Shown here in pieces: positions 1-5,941 of a stretch of DNA of 5,941 nucleotides. A model generated the notes under the pieces. That model worked only from the letters and a program-made list of their open reading frames with translations. It had not been told where the DNA came from and searched no databases. Position 1 is the stretch's first letter. Every line of letters begins with the position of its first letter. The stretch spans positions 1 through 5,941 of the forward strand of contig CAXDOW010000119.1 of NCBI GenBank assembly GCA_963991165.1, in the 5' to 3' direction. Made by a program: the position numbers and the translations under genes. Source of the stretch: GCA-2862585 sp963991165 (GTDB lineage: Bacteria > Bacteroidota > Bacteroidia > Flavobacteriales > UBA7312).

Positions 1-4
1 GATA

Positions 5-1309
5 ATGAGTTATAAATTAAGTATATTCTGGTTTAGAAGAGATTTGAGGTTACATGATAATCATGGATTTTTTCAGAGCTTAAAACAATCAGAATCCGTA
101 CTTCCTATTTTTATTTTCGATACCGCCATATTGGATAAACTTCGGACCAATGATAAGCGGGTTAGTATATTGTTTGACAGACTGAAAACATTGAATCAAG
201 AGCTTAACAAAATAGGTAAAAAAATTCATGTATTACACGGTAATCCAATAGACATCTTCGAATCACTCCTTGAAACAACTACTTTGGAGGCCTGTTTTAC
301 AAATACGGATTATGAACCCTATGCAACTGAAAGAGATACCTCTATTAAGCAGATGTTAGCAAGAAAAAACGTTCGTTTTTACTCTTTTAAAGATCAAGTC
401 ATTTTTGAGAAAAGCGAGATTTTAAGCAATGTCGGCAAGCCATACTCAGTATATTCACCTTACATGAGGAAATGGAAGTCAAAATTCAAGATTTCCATGA
501 CAGAGCCCTTTCCCTCTCAGAATTATTTACATAAGTGCATCGTAGATAAGTCCCTTAAATGTGTGGAAAAAATAGACGATATTGGCTTTGAATATAACAG
601 TTATGTGTTATTAACTCCAAAATTAGATTATAAAGCACTTGCCAAATATGAATCGTTAAGAAACAATCTTGATTGCGAGGGAACCTCACAAATTTCTGTA
701 CATATTAGGTTTGGTTTTTTGAGTATTCGTGAGGTGGTAAAAATAGCATATGAGTACTCCCCAACTTTTTTAAATGAGCTGATATGGCGGTCATTTTTCA
801 CTCAAGTTTTGTGGCATAATCCCAGGGTTGTGAACTCATGCTTCAAAGAAAAGTACAATAAAATACAGTGGATTGACGACTCGGTACTATTCAGAAAGTG
901 GAAATATGGTGAAACAGGATTCATGTTAGTTGATGCTGGGATGCGACAGCTCTTCGACACAGGCTATATGCATGGACGTGCTCGTATGGTTGCGGCTTCT
1001 TTTTTAGTGAAAAATTTAGGAATCGATTGGCGATTGGGAGAAGCCTACTTTGCGTCAGTATTATTGGACTTTGACTTAGCCTCCAACAATGGGAATTGGC
1101 AATGGGTTGCAGGCACTGGATGTGATGCTTCACCCTATTTTAGGATATTTAACCCCCTTTCGCAACGAGAACGGCATGACCCTAATTTGGTTTACTGTAA
1201 AAAATGGATTAAAGAAATTCGTGAAGATGACTATTACCCTGTTCCAAAAGTGATTGATTTGAAGACCTCACTGCCCAAATCAATTTATAGATACAAGCAA
1301 TGTCAGTAA
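5..1309 (+). CDS. phrB: Deoxyribodipyrimidine photolyase (class I, cryptochrome/photolyase family)
   Basis: Flavoprotein predicted to split UV-induced cyclobutane pyrimidine dimers using blue light and reduced FAD in the cytoplasm. The 434-residue length is close to the bacterial class I norm (E. coli PhrB is about 470). The N-terminal Rossmann-like antenna domain opens with FWFRRDLRL (8-16). The C-terminal FAD domain holds NELIW (257-261), GETGFMLVDAGMRQL (302-316), HGRARM (323-328), DWRLGE (341-346) and NNGNWQW (361-367). Aligning by eye to E. coli PhrB, the electron-transfer tryptophans W382, W359 and W306 correspond to W365, W342 and W289. The flavin N5 asparagine N378 corresponds to N361, and substrate-contacting E274/W277 to E258/W261, so the enzyme looks active. 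No Fe-S cysteine cluster of the bacterial (6-4) type is apparent. The antenna chromophore cannot be assigned. The ATG at 5 gives the expected N-terminus and sits in a TAATG, suggesting coupling to an upstream gene. The 3' end overlaps crtD by 10 bp. Confidence 0.95.
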   Translation: MSYKLSIFWFRRDLRLHDNHGFFQSLKQSESVLPIFIFDTAILDKLRTNDKRVSILFDRLKTLNQELNKIGKKIHVLHGNPIDIFESLLETTTLEACFTNTDYEPYATERDTSIKQMLARKNVRFYSFKDQVIFEKSEILSNVGKPYSVYSPYMRKWKSKFKISMTEPFPSQNYLHKCIVDKSLKCVEKIDDIGFEYNSYVLLTPKLDYKALAKYESLRNNLDCEGTSQISVHIRFGFLSIREVVKIAYEYSPTFLNELIWRSFFTQVLWHNPRVVNSCFKEKYNKIQWIDDSVLFRKWKYGETGFMLVDAGMRQLFDTGYMHGRARMVAASFLVKNLGIDWRLGEAYFASVLLDFDLASNNGNWQWVAGTGCDASPYFRIFNPLSQRERHDPNLVYCKKWIKEIREDDYYPVPKVIDLKTSLPKSIYRYKQCQ

Positions 1310-2781
1310 GTGCATCGAAAAAAGTATCTATCATAGGAGCTGGTGTAGCTGGTATAGCTACCTCCATTCGTTTGGCGGCCAAAGGATACCAAGTGTCTGT
1401 TTTTGAATCTAATGCTCAGGCGGGAGGTAAACTTTCAGAATTAGAAACCCAAGGCTTTCGTTTTGATATGGGTCCTTCGCTATTCACTGTTCCTGAACTG
1501 GTAGATGAATTATTCAAGCTTTCTCAAAAAAATCCTAGAGACTATTTTAATTATCAAAAACTTGAGGAAAGTTGCCGATATTTTTATCCTGATGGTAGTT
1601 GCATTATAGGTTATACTGACAGAGAACGTTTTGCTAAGGAGGCCTCCGAAAAAACAAATGTCAGTCCAAATAAAGTGATTAGATTTCTTAAAAAAAGCCA
1701 GTTTATCTATCAATCGACGGCTTATTTATTTTTGGAAAAATCACTTCATCGGCTATCATCCTATCTTTCTTTCAATGTATTAATGTCATTTTTTAAACTT
1801 CCTTTTTTAGGCCTTTTCACCACGATGCACAAAGCCAATAAACGAGCATTGAACCACCCTAAACTAGTTCAGCTCTTTGACCGCTATGCCACCTACAATG
1901 GCTCAAATCCTTATTTAGCACCAGCTATTTTGAATATCATTCCCCATTTGGAATTTCACAAGGGGGCCTATTTTCCAAACAAAGGAATGTTTTCTATTGC
2001 TAGTTGCTTGTACCAATTAGCCAAGTCTCAGGGGGTAACTTTTCATTTTCATTCTAAAGTAGACGAGATTGTAATTGAAAACAATAAGGTTTCGGCCCTA
2101 AAAGTAAATCGTCATAGGATTGATTGCGATTATATCATCTGTAACCTAGATGTTTATTTTGTGTACAAACATCTCTTAAAAGGATATTCTATTCCTGAAA
2201 AAATCAAACATGAAGAACGCTCAACTTCAGCACTCATTTTTTACTGGGGAATCAATGCTACTTTTCCGCAATTAGACTTACACAATATTTTCTTTTCTAA
2301 TGATTACGAAACCGAATTTAAAACTTTAAGTGATGGTCAAAAATTGTATGAGGATCCAACTGTTTATATAAACATTACATCCAAAAAAAACCCATCTGAC
2401 GCACCGGAAGATTGTGAAAATTGGTTTGTGATGGTTAACACGCCAGCTAATGATGGACAAGATTGGGATTCTATCATTCAAAATGCCAAACAATCCATCA
2501 TTGCCAAGTTAAATAAACAGTTAAACACAGATATTGAACCTTTGATTCGTTCAGAACACATTCTAGACCCGCGTGCTATTGAGTCTAAAACGGGCTCTTT
2601 CAAAGGGTCTTTATATGGTGCGGCGTCTAACCAACGAATGGCAGCTTTTTTCCGTCACCCTAATTTTTCTAACACCATTAAAGGACTGTACTTTTGTGGA
2701 GGGAGTGTACATCCTGGCGGAGGAATTCCCTTAGCACTTTCGTCGGCTAAAATTGTTGATGGTCTTTTTAAACCCGTTTAA
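1300..2781 (+). CDS. crtD: CrtD-type 1-hydroxycarotenoid 3,4-desaturase (CrtI family)
   Basis: FAD-dependent carotenoid desaturase of the phytoene-desaturase superfamily, expected to act at the membrane on acyclic carotenoid ends. The 493-residue protein starts with a dinucleotide-binding fold: GAGVAG (13-18), an acidic strand end at E36, then GGK (42-44). The C-terminus carries the family signature, GLYFCGGSVHPGGGIPLAL (462-480). From memory of the family, GGSVHPGGGIPL is typical of Bacteroidota CrtD, whereas CrtI proteins more often read GAGTHPGAGIPG. Location directly before cruF supports CrtD: the hydratase makes the 1'-hydroxy end and CrtD then introduces the 3',4' double bond. The start ATG lies inside the last codons of the photolyase gene in another frame (10-bp overlap), a strong sign of translational coupling. 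No frameshift or missing motif is seen. The alternative is CrtI (phytoene to lycopene); the superfamily is certain, the exact substrate is inferred. Confidence 0.85.
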   Translation: MSVSASKKVSIIGAGVAGIATSIRLAAKGYQVSVFESNAQAGGKLSELETQGFRFDMGPSLFTVPELVDELFKLSQKNPRDYFNYQKLEESCRYFYPDGSCIIGYTDRERFAKEASEKTNVSPNKVIRFLKKSQFIYQSTAYLFLEKSLHRLSSYLSFNVLMSFFKLPFLGLFTTMHKANKRALNHPKLVQLFDRYATYNGSNPYLAPAILNIIPHLEFHKGAYFPNKGMFSIASCLYQLAKSQGVTFHFHSKVDEIVIENNKVSALKVNRHRIDCDYIICNLDVYFVYKHLLKGYSIPEKIKHEERSTSALIFYWGINATFPQLDLHNIFFSNDYETEFKTLSDGQKLYEDPTVYINITSKKNPSDAPEDCENWFVMVNTPANDGQDWDSIIQNAKQSIIAKLNKQLNTDIEPLIRSEHILDPRAIESKTGSFKGSLYGAASNQRMAAFFRHPNFSNTIKGLYFCGGSVHPGGGIPLALSSAKIVDGLFKPV

Positions 2782-2782
2782 A

Positions 2783-3412
2783 ATGAGATTTGCTAAAGAA
2801 AATATAAGTATCGTAGTTTTGTTCCTCTTTCACATAATAGGGGCTATTGGACTTACTACCAACTACCAATCTGTTTTTTTAGCACTTACTCCAGTTCATT
2901 TGTTGATTTCAGTAGCTATATTGGTTTGGGCTAATAATGACTATAGCATGTCTTTTTTTAGAGCTTTTTTAGTCATGTATGCCCTTGGATTTTTTGTTGA
3001 AGTGATTGGAGTGCAGACAGGTCTATTGTTTGGCGATTATTATTATGGGAAGGTGCTTGGTATTCAACTTTTTGACACCCCACTTCTGATTGGTGTCAAT
3101 TGGATTATTCTTGCTTTATCGACCTATGCTGTTGTCGATTTTTTCAATTTCAAACCATTTGTTCGGCTTGTCTTATCTTCTGCTATTATGGTGATGCTTG
3201 ATGTAATCATTGAACCCGTTGCCATTTCTTTAGATTTTTGGCAATGGTCGAATGATAATATACCCCTGCAAAACTATATGATGTGGTTTTTGGTTTCCCT
3301 CATTATGAATGGAATTATTTATTTTAACGGCTTAAGAATTAACTATAAAGTAGGTTTCGGTTTGTTGTTGTCACAACTTATATTCTTTACTTTTCTATCA
3401 TTAGTCCTGTAG
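2783..3412 (+). CDS. cruF: CruF-type carotenoid 1,2-hydratase (DUF422 integral membrane protein)
   Basis: Polytopic membrane protein of the CruF/DUF422 carotenoid biosynthesis family, which adds water across the terminal 1',2' double bond of gamma-carotene, lycopene or a related acyclic psi end. The 209 residues hold about six or seven hydrophobic segments. Recognisable conserved blocks are EVIGVQTGLLFGDYYYG (73-89), PLLIGVNWIILALSTY (100-115) and DVIIEPVAISLDFWQW (140-155). The acidic residues E73, D85, D140 and E144 lie within them. The ATG at 2783 is chosen, one base after the crtD stop; an in-frame TTG at 2753 would add ten residues inside the crtD end and has nothing to recommend it. There is no Shine-Dalgarno sequence, so reinitiation after crtD is likely. 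It sits between crtD and the lycopene cyclase, as expected for monocyclic carotenoid synthesis. The family is near certain; the precise substrate is inferred from the neighbours. Confidence 0.88.
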   Translation: MRFAKENISIVVLFLFHIIGAIGLTTNYQSVFLALTPVHLLISVAILVWANNDYSMSFFRAFLVMYALGFFVEVIGVQTGLLFGDYYYGKVLGIQLFDTPLLIGVNWIILALSTYAVVDFFNFKPFVRLVLSSAIMVMLDVIIEPVAISLDFWQWSNDNIPLQNYMMWFLVSLIMNGIIYFNGLRINYKVGFGLLLSQLIFFTFLSLVL

Positions 3413-3413
3413 C

Positions 3414-4097
3414 ATGCCTTATTTGGAACATAAATACTTTTACTTCATAGTATTATTCATTACTATACTTTACCCTTTGTTGCAAAGTTTTGAGAAACGC
3501 CTCAAATACTACACCAAATGGAAGTATGTAATGGTGTCCGTTATAGCTATGATGTTAATTTTTATTCCTTGGGATGTTTGGTTTACTAGACAATCGGTAT
3601 GGGCATTTAATAAAGCATATACAGTAGGATTTTCCATACTCTCTTTGCCCATTGAAGAATGGTTGTTTTTTATTATAGTCCCATTTTCATGCGTATTCAT
3701 TCACGAGGTTTTGAATTTTTATTTCAATACTGAATTGAATGAAAAACCCTATCGAATTATGTTTGTAATTTTGGCTAGTTTGTTAGCGATTTTAAGTGTG
3801 GTTTATGCAGATCGTCTATACACCCTAGTTTGTTTTAGTCTGTGTTCTGCAGCCCTGTTCGTTGTAGTGGTATATACCCCTTCTTGGATTGGTCGTTTTT
3901 TTAGAACCTATTTAGTCTCATTGATTCCTTTTTTATTAATTAATGGTTTGTTGACAGGTAGCTTTACGGAACAACCCATTGTTAGTTATCATTCATCAGA
4001 AATTATAGGCATCAGAATTTTAAACATTCCTATTGAAGATACCATTTACAACTTGTTAATGTTGCTCTTGGTTATTGCGACTTACCCCAAAAGATAG
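3414..4097 (+). CDS. crtYcd: Lycopene cyclase, fused CrtYc-CrtYd (heterodimer-type) family
   Basis: Integral membrane lycopene cyclase predicted to form beta-ionone rings on lycopene. It belongs to the small-subunit type that is two separate proteins in actinobacteria and one fused protein in Bacteroidota, archaea and fungi. The 227 residues have about seven hydrophobic segments and two repeats, each with the family's P-x-E-(E/D) motif: PIEE at 79-82 (in LPIEEWLFF) and PIED at 206-209. The block WDVWFTRQSVWAFN (53-66) is also typical. Both halves look intact, so the single polypeptide should suffice. The start ATG follows the cruF stop after one base. The stop TAG directly abuts the stop of the opposing DUF983 gene. 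With CruF and CrtD in the same operon, one end of lycopene is probably cyclised while the other is hydrated and desaturated. Whether the enzyme makes one ring or two cannot be read from the sequence. Confidence 0.92.
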   Translation: MPYLEHKYFYFIVLFITILYPLLQSFEKRLKYYTKWKYVMVSVIAMMLIFIPWDVWFTRQSVWAFNKAYTVGFSILSLPIEEWLFFIIVPFSCVFIHEVLNFYFNTELNEKPYRIMFVILASLLAILSVVYADRLYTLVCFSLCSAALFVVVVYTPSWIGRFFRTYLVSLIPFLLINGLLTGSFTEQPIVSYHSSEIIGIRILNIPIEDTIYNLLMLLLVIATYPKR

Positions 4098-4472
4098 TCA
4101 CGTTTTGTTAGGTTTAAAGTGAAAAAACAAATTGGCCCAAATAATTTTTGATAAGTGAAATAAATAGGGCGTTCCTAGCACTAGCAGACTTCCAATAATG
4201 ATTAAAAAAGCCCTAAAAGATAAATTCAATACCAAGAAATAGTCAATTAAAAAGACGCTTACAAAAATAGCTACTCCCAAGGCATAAGAAACATACATGG
4301 CACCATAATAAAAACCGGGCTCTTTGCTAAACTTCAACCCACAGTGAGAACAGCGATGGTGGATATTACCTATTGTTTTAAAATGGTAAGGATGTGATTC
4401 AAAAAAGTTACCCTTGTGGCATTCGGGGCACTTAAACTTCAAAATACTATATAATTTACTTCCTTTTATCAT
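4098..4472 (-). CDS. DUF983 family zinc-ribbon membrane protein
   Basis: Small protein of the DUF983 family, whose function is not established. An N-terminal zinc ribbon with two CxxC knuckles (C15/C18 in CPECHKG and C41/C44 in CSHCG) probably binds one zinc ion. It is followed by the family signature EPGFYYGAMYVSYAL (51-65) and two hydrophobic segments at about 61-82 and 86-106, so the ribbon should lie at the membrane surface. The 124-residue length is normal for the family. The ATG at 4472 lies 3 bp after the stop of the antiporter gene, so the two are co-transcribed and probably coupled; no Shine-Dalgarno is present. The shared operon may be only positional, because DUF983 proteins occur beside many genes. 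The gene ends exactly where the opposing crtYcd ends. Confidence 0.9.
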   Translation of the reverse strand: MIKGSKLYSILKFKCPECHKGNFFESHPYHFKTIGNIHHRCSHCGLKFSKEPGFYYGAMYVSYALGVAIFVSVFLIDYFLVLNLSFRAFLIIIGSLLVLGTPYLFHLSKIIWANLFFHFKPNKT

Positions 4473-4475
4473 GAC

Positions 4476-5552
4476 TTACGAAAGGTAAAAAATCAACCCT
4501 AAGAACGATAAGTAAAGAAGAAAAACTATAATGCTTCTAGTGAGGTTAATGGATTTTAACCAATAAATGAGTGTAATGGTAATGGAAAAAATTAATAACA
4601 GGATGGATGATGTCACAATTAAATGATTCGACATGGAATCTCCCGAGGTTGTAGAAAGTTCATCCATGCCATGAATGAACAGATACATCAATACTGGCAA
4701 GCCAATACCTATGCATATATCAAAAATATTACTTCCATAAGCATTAGAGAAAGCATCTTTATACTTTCCATTTTTAGCATCTTGGATGGATAAAATTGTA
4801 TCGGGAATACTTGATGCTACCGCCGCTATAAAGAAGGTAACAAAGAAGATGTTGAGGTTCAATTCATGCGATAAACGCTCACTACTAATCACTAATTGTT
4901 TGCAAGAAAAAGAAATAATGAATAATGATATGATGAAAATAATTAGAGAACGAATAGTTGTTAACTGACGATTCCCCAACACTAGACTAGCAATATCCAC
5001 ATCAATAATTTTTTGCCATAAAGTTGTTGGAACGCTAACTTTAGGATGTTCTTCTAAACTATCCTCACTATGGGAAGTTCCCCCTCGTTTTAAAAAGACC
5101 AAAAATATATACACACTATACAACAAAATAAGAATAATGGATAATAACATGGTGATACCTCCAATATAAAGTCCAACAATCAAAACTATCTCGGTCACTA
5201 TCAGAAAAAAACCATCTTGCTCAATGATTTTTTTGTCTGTAGGAAAATATGCCTTGTCATTTTGGAAATAAATTACCAAAAAACACGCGATTGGAATGAT
5301 AGCAATATTAAAAATAGAACTGCCAATAATAGTTGCAAATCCAGCCGAAAACCCCTGAATATCACCAATGTAAAAAAGGAAGAAAAAAGAGATTAATAAT
5401 TCAGGTAGAGAACTGGCAATGGCATTGACCGTAGGCCCTTTTATACCTTCGTTCAGGTGGCGGGTCAAATAGGAAGATGCCAAGTCAAAAGACGTGCTGG
5501 CTTTCCAAATCAAATAGGTCGAAATACCAATTAAAGCTAAGGATGATAGCAT
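4476..5552 (-). CDS. Ca2+/cation antiporter, NCX/NCKX-like (sodium/calcium exchanger family)
   Basis: Membrane antiporter of the CaCA superfamily, expected to expel Ca2+ in exchange for Na+ (perhaps with K+) or H+. The 358 residues give about ten hydrophobic segments in two inverted halves. The alpha-1 repeat has SSLPELLIS (47-55) with acidic E51 and GSSIFN (77-82). The alpha-2 repeat has SSIPDTILS (247-255) with acidic D251 and GSNIFDICIGIGLP (273-286). An E in alpha-1, a D in alpha-2 and GSN-x-FD match animal NCKX exchangers. The two halves are joined by a short hydrophilic loop (about 155-185, HSEDSLEEHP inside it), with no Ca2+-sensor domain. The start ATG is the only early methionine and begins the first membrane segment, so it is well placed. 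It is the first gene of an operon with DUF983, preceded by a likely promoter. Superfamily assignment is firm; ion selectivity is inferred. Confidence 0.92.
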   Translation of the reverse strand: MLSSLALIGISTYLIWKASTSFDLASSYLTRHLNEGIKGPTVNAIASSLPELLISFFFLFYIGDIQGFSAGFATIIGSSIFNIAIIPIACFLVIYFQNDKAYFPTDKKIIEQDGFFLIVTEIVLIVGLYIGGITMLLSIILILLYSVYIFLVFLKRGGTSHSEDSLEEHPKVSVPTTLWQKIIDVDIASLVLGNRQLTTIRSLIIFIISLFIISFSCKQLVISSERLSHELNLNIFFVTFFIAAVASSIPDTILSIQDAKNGKYKDAFSNAYGSNIFDICIGIGLPVLMYLFIHGMDELSTTSGDSMSNHLIVTSSILLLIFSITITLIYWLKSINLTRSIIVFLLYLSFLGLIFYLS

Positions 5553-5566
5553 GTTGTAAAATTAGT

Positions 5567-5598
5567 CAAAGATATTTATTTGACGAATTAAAAACATA
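5567..5598 (-). promoter_or_regulatory. Putative Bacteroidota-type promoter for the antiporter-DUF983 operon
   Basis: On the minus strand TATCTTTG (5574 down to 5567) matches the Bacteroidota -7 consensus TAnnTTTG exactly. Twenty bases upstream is TATG (5598-5595), a one-mismatch version of the -33 TTTG box. The element lies in the only intergenic gap of the window (5553-5627, 75 bp) and points at the antiporter. A start a few bases downstream would leave a leader of only about ten bases with no ribosome binding site. Exact -7 matches also occur by chance inside genes here (for example 706-713 and 1727-1734 on the + strand), so the position in the gap is what gives this one weight. Confidence 0.5.
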
Positions 5599-5627
5599 AA
5601 AGGACTTTAAAGAATGACAATTCCGAC

Positions 5628-5941
5628 TTATTGAATAACAATGAAGTGATTATTTAATTTGTATGTTGACTTAATGCTTAAAAAATAGACTCCTTTTGCC
5701 TCATTTCCTAAATCAAATTCCTTATTAAACGTGCCATTGATTTCTTTTATAGAATGGCTAAAAATAGTTTCACCCAAATAATTACTCAAAACTAGCTCAA
5801 CATCATGTGTTTCTTCTGTTTCAAACCGAATATTAAAAATACCTCTCGATGGGTTTGGATAAACATCTAATCCAGATACAATATCCTGTGCCATTCTAGC
5901 TCCTCCTAAAGTGAAAGTAGCTGGCTGGCTGAAGATAGTCG
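5628..5941 (-). CDS. C-terminal fragment of a secreted protein with a type IX secretion (Por) sorting domain
   Basis: The last 103 residues of a protein whose N-terminal part lies beyond the right edge; the frame is open without a stop to base 5941. The visible part is a type A C-terminal sorting domain (TIGR04183-like): DVYPNPSRGIFNIRF at the start, a beta-rich middle including LVLSNYLGETIF, then KGVYFLSIKS and a short end, NNHFIVIQ. Such domains direct proteins through the outer membrane by the PorSS/T9SS machinery and are removed at the cell surface. The function of the passenger cannot be told, since only about 15 residues precede the domain region (ending TLGGAR). An internal ATG at 5894 has AGGAGG seven bases upstream but is not taken as the start: a sorting domain needs a signal peptide and a passenger, and the frame continues upstream. 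The gene ends 75 bp before the antiporter; no clear terminator hairpin is seen in the gap. Confidence 0.88.
   Translation of the reverse strand, partial: TIFSQPATFTLGGARMAQDIVSGLDVYPNPSRGIFNIRFETEETHDVELVLSNYLGETIFSHSIKEINGTFNKEFDLGNEAKGVYFLSIKSTYKLNNHFIVIQ

Noticed and set aside
706..713. TAGGTTTG, an exact match to the -7 promoter consensus on the + strand inside the photolyase gene.
   Set aside because: It is within coding sequence with no convincing -33 box or downstream gene start; such matches are expected by chance in AT-rich DNA. The same applies to TATTTTTG at 1727-1734.
921..1133. Open frame of 70 codons on the minus strand opposite the photolyase FAD domain.
   Set aside because: It is a shadow of a strongly conserved coding region and shows no family features. 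The short frames opposite crtD (1510-1713), crtYcd (3509-3700) and the antiporter (4786-4968) were dropped for the same reason.
1339..1362. Near-repeat GCTGGTGTAGCTGGTATAGCT at the start of crtD.
   Set aside because: It simply encodes the Gly/Ala-rich nucleotide-binding loop GAGVAGIA.
2753..2782. TTG start at 2753 extending CruF by ten residues.
   Set aside because: It lies within the crtD end. The ATG at 2783, one base after the crtD stop, fits the 1-bp spacing also seen at the next junction, and begins just before the first hydrophobic segment.
4102..4128. GTTTT (4102-4106) and AAAAC (4124-4128) as a terminator stem near the convergent junction.
   Set aside because: Five mostly A-T pairs around a 17-base loop are too weak, and the pairing lies inside the DUF983 coding region.
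5599..5612. CTTTAAAG palindrome in the gap between the type IX-sorted gene and the antiporter, as an operator or terminator.
   Set aside because: Eight AT-rich bases with no loop and no partner site; too short to call in this base composition.
5892..5908. AGGAGG seven bases before the ATG at 5894 (minus strand), which would make a stand-alone 88-residue protein.
   Set aside because: The frame is open to the window edge, the product is just a type IX sorting domain that needs an N-terminal signal and passenger, and Bacteroidota rarely rely on strong Shine-Dalgarno sites. The motif encodes part of LGGAR in the larger frame.

Overview
The window is AT-rich, gene-dense DNA that most likely comes from a marine or freshwater member of the Bacteroidota, probably Flavobacteriia or Cytophagia. 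Four things point there: a C-terminal sorting domain of the type IX secretion system (found only in this phylum and close relatives), a TAnnTTTG promoter element, almost no Shine-Dalgarno sequences before the genes, and a fused CrtYc-CrtYd lycopene cyclase beside crtD and cruF.

The left two thirds (1-4097, + strand) is one tightly packed run of four genes: a class I DNA photolyase, a CrtD-type carotenoid 3,4-desaturase, a CruF-type carotenoid 1,2-hydratase and a CrtYcd-type lycopene cyclase. The genes overlap by 10 bp or are separated by a single base, so they are almost certainly co-transcribed and translationally coupled. The first gene seems to be entered from a further gene upstream: bases 3-7 read TAATG. 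Together, cyclase, hydratase and 3,4-desaturase would turn lycopene into a monocyclic carotenoid with one beta-ionone ring and one 1'-hydroxy-3',4'-didehydro end. This is the core of the saproxanthin/myxol/flexixanthin family. The photolyase adds light-driven DNA repair to a pigment operon that protects against photo-oxidation. CrtE, CrtB, CrtI and any CrtZ/CrtW are not in the window and presumably lie elsewhere.

The right third (4098-5941) is on the - strand. A Ca2+/cation antiporter with Na+/Ca2+-K+ exchanger-like motifs is followed after 3 bp by a small DUF983 zinc-ribbon membrane protein. A plausible promoter lies just before the antiporter. At the right edge is the C-terminal end of a large secreted protein with a type IX sorting domain; its 5' part is outside the window. 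The pigment operon and the antiporter operon meet tail to tail with stop codons that touch and no visible terminator.

No RNA genes, CRISPR arrays, insertion sequences or convincing repeats were seen. The only non-coding stretch is 75 bp (5553-5627). All genes belong to families that can be named. I found no undescribed system; the most interesting points are the predicted carotenoid end product, the potassium-site aspartate in the exchanger and the zero-gap convergent operon junction.
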